A program made the position numbers and the translations under genes. Below are positions 26,563 through 34,272 of a stretch of 64,000 nt of DNA, one piece after another; the stretch's first letter is position 1; every line of letters starts with the position of its first letter. This stretch comes from Streptomyces yatensis (GTDB taxonomy: Bacteria > Actinomycetota > Actinomycetes > Streptomycetales > Streptomycetaceae). The notes below the pieces were generated by a model. It was not told where the DNA came from and searched no databases. It saw only the letters and a program-made list of their open reading frames with translations. Location of the stretch: the NCBI RefSeq assembly GCF_018069625.1, contig NZ_CP072941.1, positions 6,448,001 to 6,512,000 on the forward strand, read 5' to 3'.

Positions 26563-27898
26563 CACCGTGCGTACGCCTGACACCGTTCGTAGGAGCGCGG
26601 GGCTTCGCCCGCGTGACACGGCTCGTACGCGTGACACGTTCCGTTTGCGTGATCTCGTGCGGCGGATCGAGGCCGCCACCCCGCCCGACCGCGACCGCGC
26701 CGTGGACGCCCTGCGGGCCCTCGCCATCCTCGGCGTGGTGCTCGGCCACTGGCTGGTGACCGCCCTGGTCGCCGACAGCGGCACCCTGCGCGCGGCCAGC
26801 CCGCTGCTGTACCAGCCCGAACTCACCCCCGTCTCCTGGGCGTTCCAGACCCTCGCGGTGTTCTTCCTGGTCGGCGGGCAGATGGGTGCCAAGAGCCACG
26901 CCAGTGCCCGCGCCCGGGGCATCGGCTACCGGCGGTGGCTGCGCGCCCGGCTGGCCCGGCTGTTCCGGCCCGTCGCCGCCGTGCTCGCGGTGTGGGCCGT
27001 GGCGGCGGGGGCGATGCTCGGCTCCGGGGTGAGCCTGCTGACCGTGCACACACTGCTCAAACTCGTCCTGTCCCCGCTGTGGTTCCTGCTGGTCTACGCG
27101 GTGCTCACGGCCGCGACCCCGCTGGTGGCGCGGCTGCATCCGCTGTGGCCGCTGGCCGTCGTGCTCCATGTCGACCTGATCCGGTTCGGCTTCGGCGGCC
27201 CGGCCTGGCTCGGCTGGATCAATCTGGCGGCGGGCTGGCTGGTCCCGTACTGCCTGGGCGCCACCTGGGGCCGGGGCCTGCTGCGCGGCCGGACGGCCGG
27301 GTGGGTGCTGCTGATCGGGGGCGCGGTGGTCACCGCCGGGCTGGTCCTGTTCGGCGGCTATCCGGCGGCGATGGTCGGGGTGCCCGGCGCCCCGGTCTCC
27401 AACCTCAACCCGCCCACCCTGGCGGCCGTCACCTTCGGTCTCACCCAGTGCGGCGCGGCCCTGCTGCTGCGCGGCCCGCTGCGCCGGGTGCTGGCGCGGC
27501 CCGCCGCGTGGGCGGCGGTGGCGCTGGTCAACCTCTCCGCGATGACCGTGTTCCTGTGGCACCAGACGGCGATGATGGCGGTCAGCGTGACCACACTGCG
27601 GCTGTACGGGCCGCTGCCGGGGCTGCACACCGTGCCCGACGGCCTCGGCTGGGTGCTGACGCGGCTGTGCTGGCTTCCGGTGTTCGCGGGGGCGCTGCTG
27701 ATCTGCTGGGCGGCGTTCCACACCTACGAGGCGGGACGGCCGCCCAAGGGCGGCGGCGGGGTCGTCCGCGGTGGCGGGGTCGTCCGCGGTGGTGGCGGCG
27801 TTCGCGGTGGTGGCGGCGTCACTCGCGGTGGGAGCCGCGTCGTCCGCGAGGGGCGGTTGGCCCGGGAGGCCCGGCAGGTGGAGAAGCCCGGTGTCTAG
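26555..27898 (+). CDS. Membrane acyltransferase, acyltransferase-3 family
   Basis: The 447-residue product begins with a basic, repetitive cytoplasmic segment (RDTVRTPDTVRR), then DRDRAVDALRALAILGVVLGHW, the typical first helix of acyltransferase-3 proteins with the conserved Arg and His, followed by about nine further membrane segments. Such enzymes O-acylate polysaccharides, antibiotics or lipids. The tail of about 45 residues is Gly/Val/Arg-rich and built of in-frame repeats of about 18 bp (GGGVVRGGGVVRGGG). ATG 26555 overlaps the preceding stop and has GGAGG upstream. Confidence 0.88.
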   Translation: MRDTVRTPDTVRRSAGLRPRDTARTRDTFRLRDLVRRIEAATPPDRDRAVDALRALAILGVVLGHWLVTALVADSGTLRAASPLLYQPELTPVSWAFQTLAVFFLVGGQMGAKSHASARARGIGYRRWLRARLARLFRPVAAVLAVWAVAAGAMLGSGVSLLTVHTLLKLVLSPLWFLLVYAVLTAATPLVARLHPLWPLAVVLHVDLIRFGFGGPAWLGWINLAAGWLVPYCLGATWGRGLLRGRTAGWVLLIGGAVVTAGLVLFGGYPAAMVGVPGAPVSNLNPPTLAAVTFGLTQCGAALLLRGPLRRVLARPAAWAAVALVNLSAMTVFLWHQTAMMAVSVTTLRLYGPLPGLHTVPDGLGWVLTRLCWLPVFAGALLICWAAFHTYEAGRPPKGGGGVVRGGGVVRGGGGVRGGGGVTRGGSRVVREGRLAREARQVEKPGV

Positions 27899-27908
27899 AG
27901 TCAAGGGC

Positions 27909-29264
27909 ATGACGGGCGGGCGGATGGCGGACCGGCTGGCGGAGGGGGCGCGCGCCCTGCCGCGCACGATGGGCGAGAGGCTGCGCGCGGCGCCGGGCAT
28001 CCTCCGTGCGGACCTGTGGACGATGCGGCGGGACCCGCTGCCGCGGATGCGCTGGCTGGGCCGGCTGCCCCATGGCCATGTGGTGTTGTTCGCGGTGCTC
28101 ATGGCCTGGCTCAGCATGGCGCAGTTCCAGGAGCCCGCCCGCCCGGGGACGGCCCAGGACCCGGTGCCCATGATCGGTTTCGTGGTGCTCGAAGCGCTGG
28201 CCGTCCAGGTGGCGCTGACCCGCCCGATAGCGGCGTGGTGGCTCTCGACCGCCATGCTGTTGGTGACGGCGCTGGAGGTGGACGGCCGCGTCCCCGTATA
28301 CGTGCTCTACCCCTGGAACTACGGCCAGATCGCGCTGCACACCGTCGTGCTGCTCCTCCTCGCGCTGCGGGTCCGCCCCCGGATCGCCGCCGAGGCGCTG
28401 ATCCTGACCCTGCTGGTGGGGGTGGCCACCGCGGCCTTCGCCACCCGGCCCCATACGGATGGCCTTTACGAGGCGTTCGTGTCCTTCACCACCGCCGTGG
28501 TGGTGGGGGCCGCGCTGCGCGGCCGCCGGGTGGCGCGGCGGCGGCTGGTCGAGCAGGAGGAGCTCACCGCGGAGGAACGGGCCCGGCGCACCCTGCTGGA
28601 GGAGCGCAACCGCATCGCCCGCGAGCTGCACGACGTGGTCGCCCACCACATGTCGGTGATCTCCATCCAGGCGCAGGTCGCCCCGCATCTGGCCGAGAAC
28701 CCCTCCGACGACCTCAAGGAGAACCTCGCGGGCATCCGCCAGAACGCGGTCGAGGCGCTGGCCGAACTCCGCCGCGTGCTGGGCGTGCTGCGCTCCGAGG
28801 ACGCCCTGGCCGACGGCGCCCGGCACGCCCCGCAGCCCACCCTGGACCGGCTGGACGAGCTGGTGGGCACGGTGCGCGGGACCGGAATCACGATCCTTAC
28901 GGATGTCACGGGGGAGCGGCGGCCGCTGCCGCCGGGCGTCGAGCTGTCGGCGTTCCGCATCGTGCAGGAGGCGCTGAGCAATGTGATGCGGCACGCGCCG
29001 GGCTCCCAGGCGCGGGTGGAGCTGGGGTACCAGCGGCGCGGGCTCACCGTCCGGATCGTCAACACGACCCCGGACCGGCCCGCCCCGCCCTCGCCGGGCG
29101 CCGGGCACGGGCTGCTCGGGATGCGGGAGCGCGCTGCGATGCTAGGGGGTGAGCTGACCACCGGCCCGACGCCGGACGGCGGTTACGAGGTGACCGCCGT
29201 GCTGCCCACGCACCACCCCGACCCGTCCACCGCCGCGACCGAAACCGCCGAGGACCCCGTATGA
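27909..29264 (+). CDS. Sensor histidine kinase, HisKA_3 (NarL/DesK-like)
   Basis: The 451-residue kinase has a basic N-terminus, about five membrane helices (roughly 60-205), a dimerisation helix with the phosphoacceptor His241 in RIARELHDVVAHHMSVI, and a HATPase_c domain (FRIVQEALSNVMRHAPGS, GHGLLGMRERAAMLGG). The signal is probably sensed in or near the membrane. It starts 10 bp after the acyltransferase stop and overlaps the response-regulator gene by 4 bp, so the two-component pair belongs to the same operon. Confidence 0.94.
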   Translation: MTGGRMADRLAEGARALPRTMGERLRAAPGILRADLWTMRRDPLPRMRWLGRLPHGHVVLFAVLMAWLSMAQFQEPARPGTAQDPVPMIGFVVLEALAVQVALTRPIAAWWLSTAMLLVTALEVDGRVPVYVLYPWNYGQIALHTVVLLLLALRVRPRIAAEALILTLLVGVATAAFATRPHTDGLYEAFVSFTTAVVVGAALRGRRVARRRLVEQEELTAEERARRTLLEERNRIARELHDVVAHHMSVISIQAQVAPHLAENPSDDLKENLAGIRQNAVEALAELRRVLGVLRSEDALADGARHAPQPTLDRLDELVGTVRGTGITILTDVTGERRPLPPGVELSAFRIVQEALSNVMRHAPGSQARVELGYQRRGLTVRIVNTTPDRPAPPSPGAGHGLLGMRERAAMLGGELTTGPTPDGGYEVTAVLPTHHPDPSTAATETAEDPV

Positions 29265-29938
29265 CGACGACCATCCGCGTTCTGATCGCCGACGACCAGA
29301 TGATGGTCCGCCAGGGCTTCACGGTGCTCCTCAACGCCGAACCGGACATCGAGGTCGTCGGCCAGGCGGTGGACGGTGCCGACGCAATCGAGCAGGTCGC
29401 CGAGCTGGCCCCGGACGTGGTCCTGATGGACATACGGATGCCGGGAGTCGGCGGTATCGAGGCCACCCGCCGGCTCACCGAACCCGCCGGGGCCACCGTC
29501 AAGATCCTGGTCCTCACCACCTTCGACCTCGATGAGTACGTCTACGAGGCGCTGCGCGCGGGCGCGTCCGGGTTTCTGCTGAAGGACGCCTCGGCGGACG
29601 AACTGGCCCATGCGGTGCGGGTGGTGGCGGCCGGGGACGCGCTGCTGGCGCCCAACATCACCAAGCGCCTGATCGGCGAGTTCTCCCGGGTGAGCGCCGC
29701 CGCCCCGCGCGGTCCCCTGCGGGACCGGGTGGGCGCTCTGACGGAGCGCGAGACCGAGGTGCTCACCCTGATCGCCCAGGGGCTGTCGAACGCGGAGATC
29801 GCCGCGCGGCTGGTGGTGGCCGAGCAGACCGTGAAGACCCATGTGAGCCGGATCCTGTTCAAGCTGGGGCTGCGCGACCGGACCCAGGCGGCGGTCTTCG
29901 CGTACGAGACGGGGCTGGTGCGCCCGTCCGCGTTCTGA
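29261..29938 (+). CDS. Response regulator, NarL/LuxR type
   Basis: The 225-residue product has a receiver domain (IRVLIADDQMMVRQG, phospho-acceptor Asp57 in VVLMDIRMPG, Lys in FLLKDAS) and a LuxR-type helix-turn-helix (LTEREVLTLIAQGLSNAE-like block, QTVKTHVSRILFKLGLRDR). It is the partner of the overlapping kinase gene. Direct targets cannot be read; the cotranscribed hydrolase and acyltransferase are likely outputs. Confidence 0.95.
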   Translation: MTTTIRVLIADDQMMVRQGFTVLLNAEPDIEVVGQAVDGADAIEQVAELAPDVVLMDIRMPGVGGIEATRRLTEPAGATVKILVLTTFDLDEYVYEALRAGASGFLLKDASADELAHAVRVVAAGDALLAPNITKRLIGEFSRVSAAAPRGPLRDRVGALTERETEVLTLIAQGLSNAEIAARLVVAEQTVKTHVSRILFKLGLRDRTQAAVFAYETGLVRPSAF

Positions 29939-29998
29939 CGGGCCCGGGACGCCTGGCGCCGGCGCACCCGGCAGGCGTATTGATCGTGTTCTCTCATG

Positions 29999-30012
29999 TG
30001 AACTCACGTTCA
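29999..30012. promoter_or_regulatory. Inverted repeat TGAAC-N4-GTTCA upstream of GH65 gene
   Basis: TGAACTCACGTTCA lies 26 bp upstream of the -35 of the GH65 promoter. Its position suits an activator site, perhaps for the AraC-type regulator downstream or the response regulator upstream. Confidence 0.45.
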
Positions 30013-30037
30013 GATATTGAAGACATCACGCCATCCA

Positions 30038-30066
30038 TTGACCTGTCGTGTTCACCTCTTTATCGT
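30038..30066 (+). promoter_or_regulatory. Promoter of the GH65 gene
   Basis: TTGACC (30038-30043), 17 bp, TATCGT (30061-30066), giving a leader of about 30 nt before ATG 30104 with ACGGAGAAC as ribosome site. Confidence 0.6.
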
Positions 30067-30103
30067 CACCGGGACCGTCATCGGCCCACCACGACGGAGA
30101 ACA

Positions 30104-32884
30104 ATGACGTACTCCCCCCTCCGGCCGCCCCGGCCTGCCCGGCTGCTCGCCCCGCTGCTCGTCTGCGGGCTGATCGCCGCCGTGCCCCCGGCGTCCGCCG
30201 CCCCCGAATCCGACCCCGCCCCGGCGGCCGACGCCGCCGCCGGCGGGGACTGCACGCGCGGGCCGTCCGACGGCTGGGCGCTCTCGTCCGGCCGTATCGA
30301 CCCCAAGGACAGCTCCCACGCGTATGTGGGCAACGGCTATCTCGGGCAGCGGGTGCCGCCCCAGGGGACCGGGTACTCCGGAGGGGGCGACAAGACCGGC
30401 TGGCCGCTGTTCACCCCCCGCTACGACGGCGCGTTCGTCTCGGGCCTCTACGCGCACAACGCGAAGACCACCGAGAACCGGCAGGTCGCCGCCGCCATCC
30501 CCACCTGGTCCACACTGAACGTGGCCACCGGGGGCGCCGGTTCGGAGACCTTCGGCTCCCGGACGCCCGCCGGGCGGATCTCCCACTACCGGCAGACGGT
30601 CTTCATGCGCTGCGGGCTGGTGCGGACCTCGCTCACCTGGACCGCGTCCGACGGACGCGCCACCGACCTCACGTATGACATCGTCGCCGACCGCGCCAAC
30701 GCGCACGTGGGCGCCGTAAGGATGCGGATGACCCCGCACTGGGGCGGGGACGCGACCGTCACCGACCTCCTCGACGGACGCGGTGCGCGGCGGATGAGCG
30801 GGACCGGCGGTGGTGCCCACAAGGGCGGCACGGTCGATGTCGGCTTCCGTACGGACGGCACGAAGACCGACGGAGCCGTGGCCTCCACACTGCGGCCGGG
30901 CCCGGGAGTCCGGGCGGGCGAGGCGAGGGCAGAGGAGACAGAGGAGACAGAGGGGACAGAGGGGTCGGAAGGGCCGGAGGGGTCGGAGGCGGCGCGGAAG
31001 CTGTCCGCGCGCCAGGCCCTCCGCTTCCCCGTCCGTCCGGGCCGTTCCTATGAGTTCACCAAGTACGTGGGCGTGGACACCGCGCTGACCTCCCGCACCC
31101 CGCGCGCCGACGCCCGCGCCGCCTCCCGCCGCGCGGCGGACCAGGGCTGGGACGGGCTGTTCGCCGCGCACAGCGCCGCCTGGCGGCGGCTGTGGCGCTC
31201 CGATGTCGAGGTGGCCGGGCGGGGCCGGAACGACCTCCGGGACTGGGTGCGCTCCACGCAGTACGGACTGCTCTCCGCCACCCGCGCCGGCTCCCGGAAC
31301 AGCATCTCCCCGACCGGGCTGAGCAGCGACAACTACGGCGGGCTGATCTTCTGGGACGCCGAGACCTGGATGTACCCCGGGCTGCTCGCCACCCATCCCG
31401 AACTCGCCAAGTCGGTGGTGGAGTACCGCTACAAGACCCGCGCGGGCGCCCGCGCCAACGCCCGCAAGCTCGGCTATCCCGGCCTGTTCTACCCCTGGAC
31501 CAGCGCGAGCAAGGGCGGACTGTGGACCGAATGCCACAGCTGGGACCCGCCGCACTGCCGCACCCAGAACCACCTCCAGAGCGATATCGCCCTGGCGGCC
31601 TGGCAGTACTACGAGGCCACCGGCGACACCCGGTGGCTGCGCGGACGCGGCTGGCCGGTGCTCAAGGGGATCGCCGAGTTCTGGGCCGGACGCGCCACGC
31701 ACAACGCCGACGGCAGCTACTCGATCAAGAACGTGGCCGGTCCCGACGAGTACAGCAACGGCGTCGACGACGGTGTCTTCACCAACGCCGGAGCCGCCAC
31801 CGCGCTGCGCGACGCCGCCCGCGCCGCCCGCGTCCTCGGCCGTGCGGCGCCCGCCTCCTGGGCCCGGATCGCGGACAGGCTGCGGATTCCGTACGACAAG
31901 AAGAAGCGGGTTTTCCAGCAGTACGACGGCTATAAGGGCTCGACCATCAAGCAGGCGGACACCGTGCTGCTGATGTATCCGCTGGAGTGGCCGATGTCCG
32001 GTACGTCGGCGGCCAGGACCCTCGACTACTACGCGGCCCGCACCGACCCGGACGGCCCGGCCATGACGGACTCGGTGCACGCCATCGACGCCGCCGCCAT
32101 CGGCGAGCCCGGCTGCTCCACGTACACCTACCTCCAGCGCTCCATCAAGCCGTTCGTGCGCGGCCCCTTCGACACGTTCTCGGAGGCGCGGGGCGAGAAG
32201 GCGGGCGCGCAGGACCCCCTGTCCGGCTCCCCGGCGCAGGACTTCCTCACCGGTAAGGGCGGCTTTCTGCAGGTCTTCACCCACGGTTTGACCGGGATGC
32301 GGATGGGCGAGGACGGGGTGCGGCTCGACCCGATGCTGCCGCCGCAGCTCCACGACGGCGTCACCCTGCGGGGGCTGCACTGGCGGGGCCGCACCTACGA
32401 CGTGGCCATCGGCCCGCACCAGACGACCGTAAGGCTGACCGAGGGCGCGCCGATGCGGATCGACACCCCGCGGGGCGGAGCGCAGCTCGTGAGCCGGGGA
32501 GCGCCCGCGGTGCTCAAGACCCGCCGCCCGGACCTCGAGCCGACCGACAACGTCGCGCGCTGCGGAAAGGCGACGGCGAGCACGGAGGAGCCCGGGATGT
32601 ACGCGGGCGCCGCCGTGGACGGCAACGCGGCCACCGCCTGGGTCCCCGACGCGGCACAGGGCACGCTCACGGCCGATCTCGGCCGCGCCGTACGGCTGGC
32701 GAAGGTCAGCCCGGAGTGGACCCGCACTCGGCCCGCCTCCCACGAGGTGCGGACCTCGCTCGACGGCCGCCACTGGCGGGAGGGGACGACCGGCCCGGCC
32801 CGCTACGTCCGCGTGACCGTGCGGTCGGCGGACGACAAGAAGCGCGCGGGCATCGAGGAGTTGCGGGTGACCCGGGCCAAGTGA
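30104..32884 (+). CDS. Secreted glycoside hydrolase family 65 protein (acid trehalase-like) with C-terminal discoidin/CBM32-like domain
   Basis: GH65 inverting enzymes cleave or phosphorolyse trehalose, maltose or kojibiose-type alpha-glucosides. The 926-residue protein has a Sec signal (RPARLLAPLLVCGLIAAVPP), an N-terminal beta-sandwich (about 50-370), the (alpha/alpha)6 barrel with IFWDAETWMYPGLLATHP and the general acid Glu549 in GPDEYSNGV, the KQADTVLLMYPL block, then a discoidin-like module (about 810-926). Between the first two domains lies an acidic Glu/Thr/Ser/Gly stretch (EETEETEGTEGSEGPEGSEA) encoded by short tandem repeats. A hydrolase is more likely than a phosphorylase because the protein is secreted. 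The adjacent AraC gene may regulate it. Confidence 0.88.
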   Translation: MTYSPLRPPRPARLLAPLLVCGLIAAVPPASAAPESDPAPAADAAAGGDCTRGPSDGWALSSGRIDPKDSSHAYVGNGYLGQRVPPQGTGYSGGGDKTGWPLFTPRYDGAFVSGLYAHNAKTTENRQVAAAIPTWSTLNVATGGAGSETFGSRTPAGRISHYRQTVFMRCGLVRTSLTWTASDGRATDLTYDIVADRANAHVGAVRMRMTPHWGGDATVTDLLDGRGARRMSGTGGGAHKGGTVDVGFRTDGTKTDGAVASTLRPGPGVRAGEARAEETEETEGTEGSEGPEGSEAARKLSARQALRFPVRPGRSYEFTKYVGVDTALTSRTPRADARAASRRAADQGWDGLFAAHSAAWRRLWRSDVEVAGRGRNDLRDWVRSTQYGLLSATRAGSRNSISPTGLSSDNYGGLIFWDAETWMYPGLLATHPELAKSVVEYRYKTRAGARANARKLGYPGLFYPWTSASKGGLWTECHSWDPPHCRTQNHLQSDIALAAWQYYEATGDTRWLRGRGWPVLKGIAEFWAGRATHNADGSYSIKNVAGPDEYSNGVDDGVFTNAGAATALRDAARAARVLGRAAPASWARIADRLRIPYDKKKRVFQQYDGYKGSTIKQADTVLLMYPLEWPMSGTSAARTLDYYAARTDPDGPAMTDSVHAIDAAAIGEPGCSTYTYLQRSIKPFVRGPFDTFSEARGEKAGAQDPLSGSPAQDFLTGKGGFLQVFTHGLTGMRMGEDGVRLDPMLPPQLHDGVTLRGLHWRGRTYDVAIGPHQTTVRLTEGAPMRIDTPRGGAQLVSRGAPAVLKTRRPDLEPTDNVARCGKATASTEEPGMYAGAAVDGNAATAWVPDAAQGTLTADLGRAVRLAKVSPEWTRTRPASHEVRTSLDGRHWREGTTGPARYVRVTVRSADDKKRAGIEELRVTRAK

Positions 32885-32905
32885 GGGCCCGGCAGGCGGG
32901 GCAGT

Positions 32906-32947
32906 GCGTTCTGTGCACAGAGGATCAAGGCACTGTGCACAGAACGC
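32906..32947. terminator. Large inverted repeat between convergent GH65 and AraC genes
   Basis: A perfect 15-bp stem (32906-32920 with 32933-32947) with a 12-nt loop follows the GH65 stop by 21 bp. Each arm contains the 10-bp palindrome CTGTGCACAG. It fits a bidirectional terminator, but the palindromes could also bind a protein. Confidence 0.7.
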
Positions 32948-33023
32948 CAATGACATCCCGGCCCCGTTCGGCCCATGCTGATCAGTGACGGGTGAGCTGG
33001 GGTTACCACGGGGGGAGCCCCGC

Positions 33024-34019
33024 TCACCTGTTCGTCCACAGCGCCGTATGGCGGAAGTCCCGAGGGGGGATGCCATAGGCGCCGCGGAAGGCACGGCTGA
33101 AGTCCGCGGCGTGGCCGAAACCCCAGCGGGCGGCGATGACATGGATGGGGGTGTCGCGCAGGGCGGGGTCGGCGAGGTCGCGGCGGCAGCGCTCCAGGCG
33201 CTGGGCGCGGATCCACGCGGAGACCGTGTGCCCCTGCTCCTCGAAGAGGCGGTAGAGGTACCGGAGCGAGATGTGATGGGCCGCGGCGATCGACGCCGGG
33301 GTGAGCCCCGGGCTGTGCAGGTTCTGCCGGACGAATTCCTCGATGCGTAACCGCAGGGTGCGCCGACGGCTCTCGGGGGTGAGCCGGTTCTCGGCGCGCG
33401 CCTCGGCACCGGCGTCCAGCTCATGCGCGAGCAGCGCGTTGAGCAGATCGACGGCGACGGTGCCGAGGCGCGGTGCGTCGGCCGGGCCGTAGTGGCCGGA
33501 TTCGGCGGCCAGCCGGGTGAGGAAGTCGGCGAGCATGGCCCCGATGCCGGACCGCCCGGACAGCCGCTGCCCGAGCAGCCGGTTGAGCTCGGCCGCCGGG
33601 AACGGCAGCAGCGAGGGGCTGAGGGTGATCGACATCCCGTCGACCCTGCCGCGCTCGCACACCGCCACGTACGGCGTGGAGGTCGAGGTGAGCATGAGCT
33701 GCCGGGGGCCGACCGTGGCTTCGGTGTCCCCGTGGCGCACATCGCTCTCGCCGCGCAGGGTGAGCCGCAGATGGTAGAGCTCCGGGTCGGAGCGCCGGAT
33801 ATGGGCCGCCGTCCGCTCGTTGCGCAGTGACGGTACGGAGGTGGAGGTCAGCATCACCTCGCCGAGGCTCACTCCGCCCCGTACGCTCGCGCGGAAGTCG
33901 TGCTCATGGTCGCTGCGGAGCTCCATCGGGATCGCCGTCAGCTCGCACAGGGCGCGCCAGGCCGCGAATCGCTCCTCGGGCGGGATGTCGTCGATCTGGA
34001 GTCCCGTCACGATCATCAC
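33024..34019 (-). CDS. AraC-family transcriptional regulator with a TTA codon
   Basis: The 331-residue product has an AraC-binding-like N-terminal domain (about 1-200; FAAWRALCELTAIPMELRSD) and a C-terminal double helix-turn-helix (TPASIAAAHHISLRYLYRLF and HVIAARWGFGHAADFSRAFR). Leu224 in TLRLRIEEF is encoded by TTA (33348-33350), so bldA control is expected. It converges with the GH65 gene and faces the ABC exporter gene divergently; either could be a target. No ligand can be inferred. Confidence 0.92.
   Translation of the reverse strand: MMIVTGLQIDDIPPEERFAAWRALCELTAIPMELRSDHEHDFRASVRGGVSLGEVMLTSTSVPSLRNERTAAHIRRSDPELYHLRLTLRGESDVRHGDTEATVGPRQLMLTSTSTPYVAVCERGRVDGMSITLSPSLLPFPAAELNRLLGQRLSGRSGIGAMLADFLTRLAAESGHYGPADAPRLGTVAVDLLNALLAHELDAGAEARAENRLTPESRRRTLRLRIEEFVRQNLHSPGLTPASIAAAHHISLRYLYRLFEEQGHTVSAWIRAQRLERCRRDLADPALRDTPIHVIAARWGFGHAADFSRAFRGAYGIPPRDFRHTALWTNR
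33348..33350 (-). promoter_or_regulatory. TTA leucine codon in the AraC-family gene
   Basis: Codon 224 (first Leu after LR in TLRLRIEE) reads TTA in frame with the ATG at 34019. Confidence 0.88.
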
Positions 34020-34272
34020 CCTTTCGCCGTACGGTGGTGAGCTTTTCGGTGGACGCGACCTTAGACGGCACTGCTAAGTGTTTGATGAACGGTCCGGTAT
34101 TGAACAGTCCGCTTTTGGGCGATTCCGCGAACACGTATCCGGGCGGGGGCGGAGCGGGCCGAGGGGGCGGCCCGGCCGGATGTGACCCGGTCCGATTGTT
34201 GCCGAAGGATGAAATCCGCACATCAGTGTGTTGGTGCCTTCCGGAAGCGTGTGCGGATCGGGAGGTCAACGG

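Noticed and set aside
30026..33742. 1238-codon minus-strand open frame
   Set aside because: It runs through the GH65 and AraC genes in the wrong frame and shows no domain.
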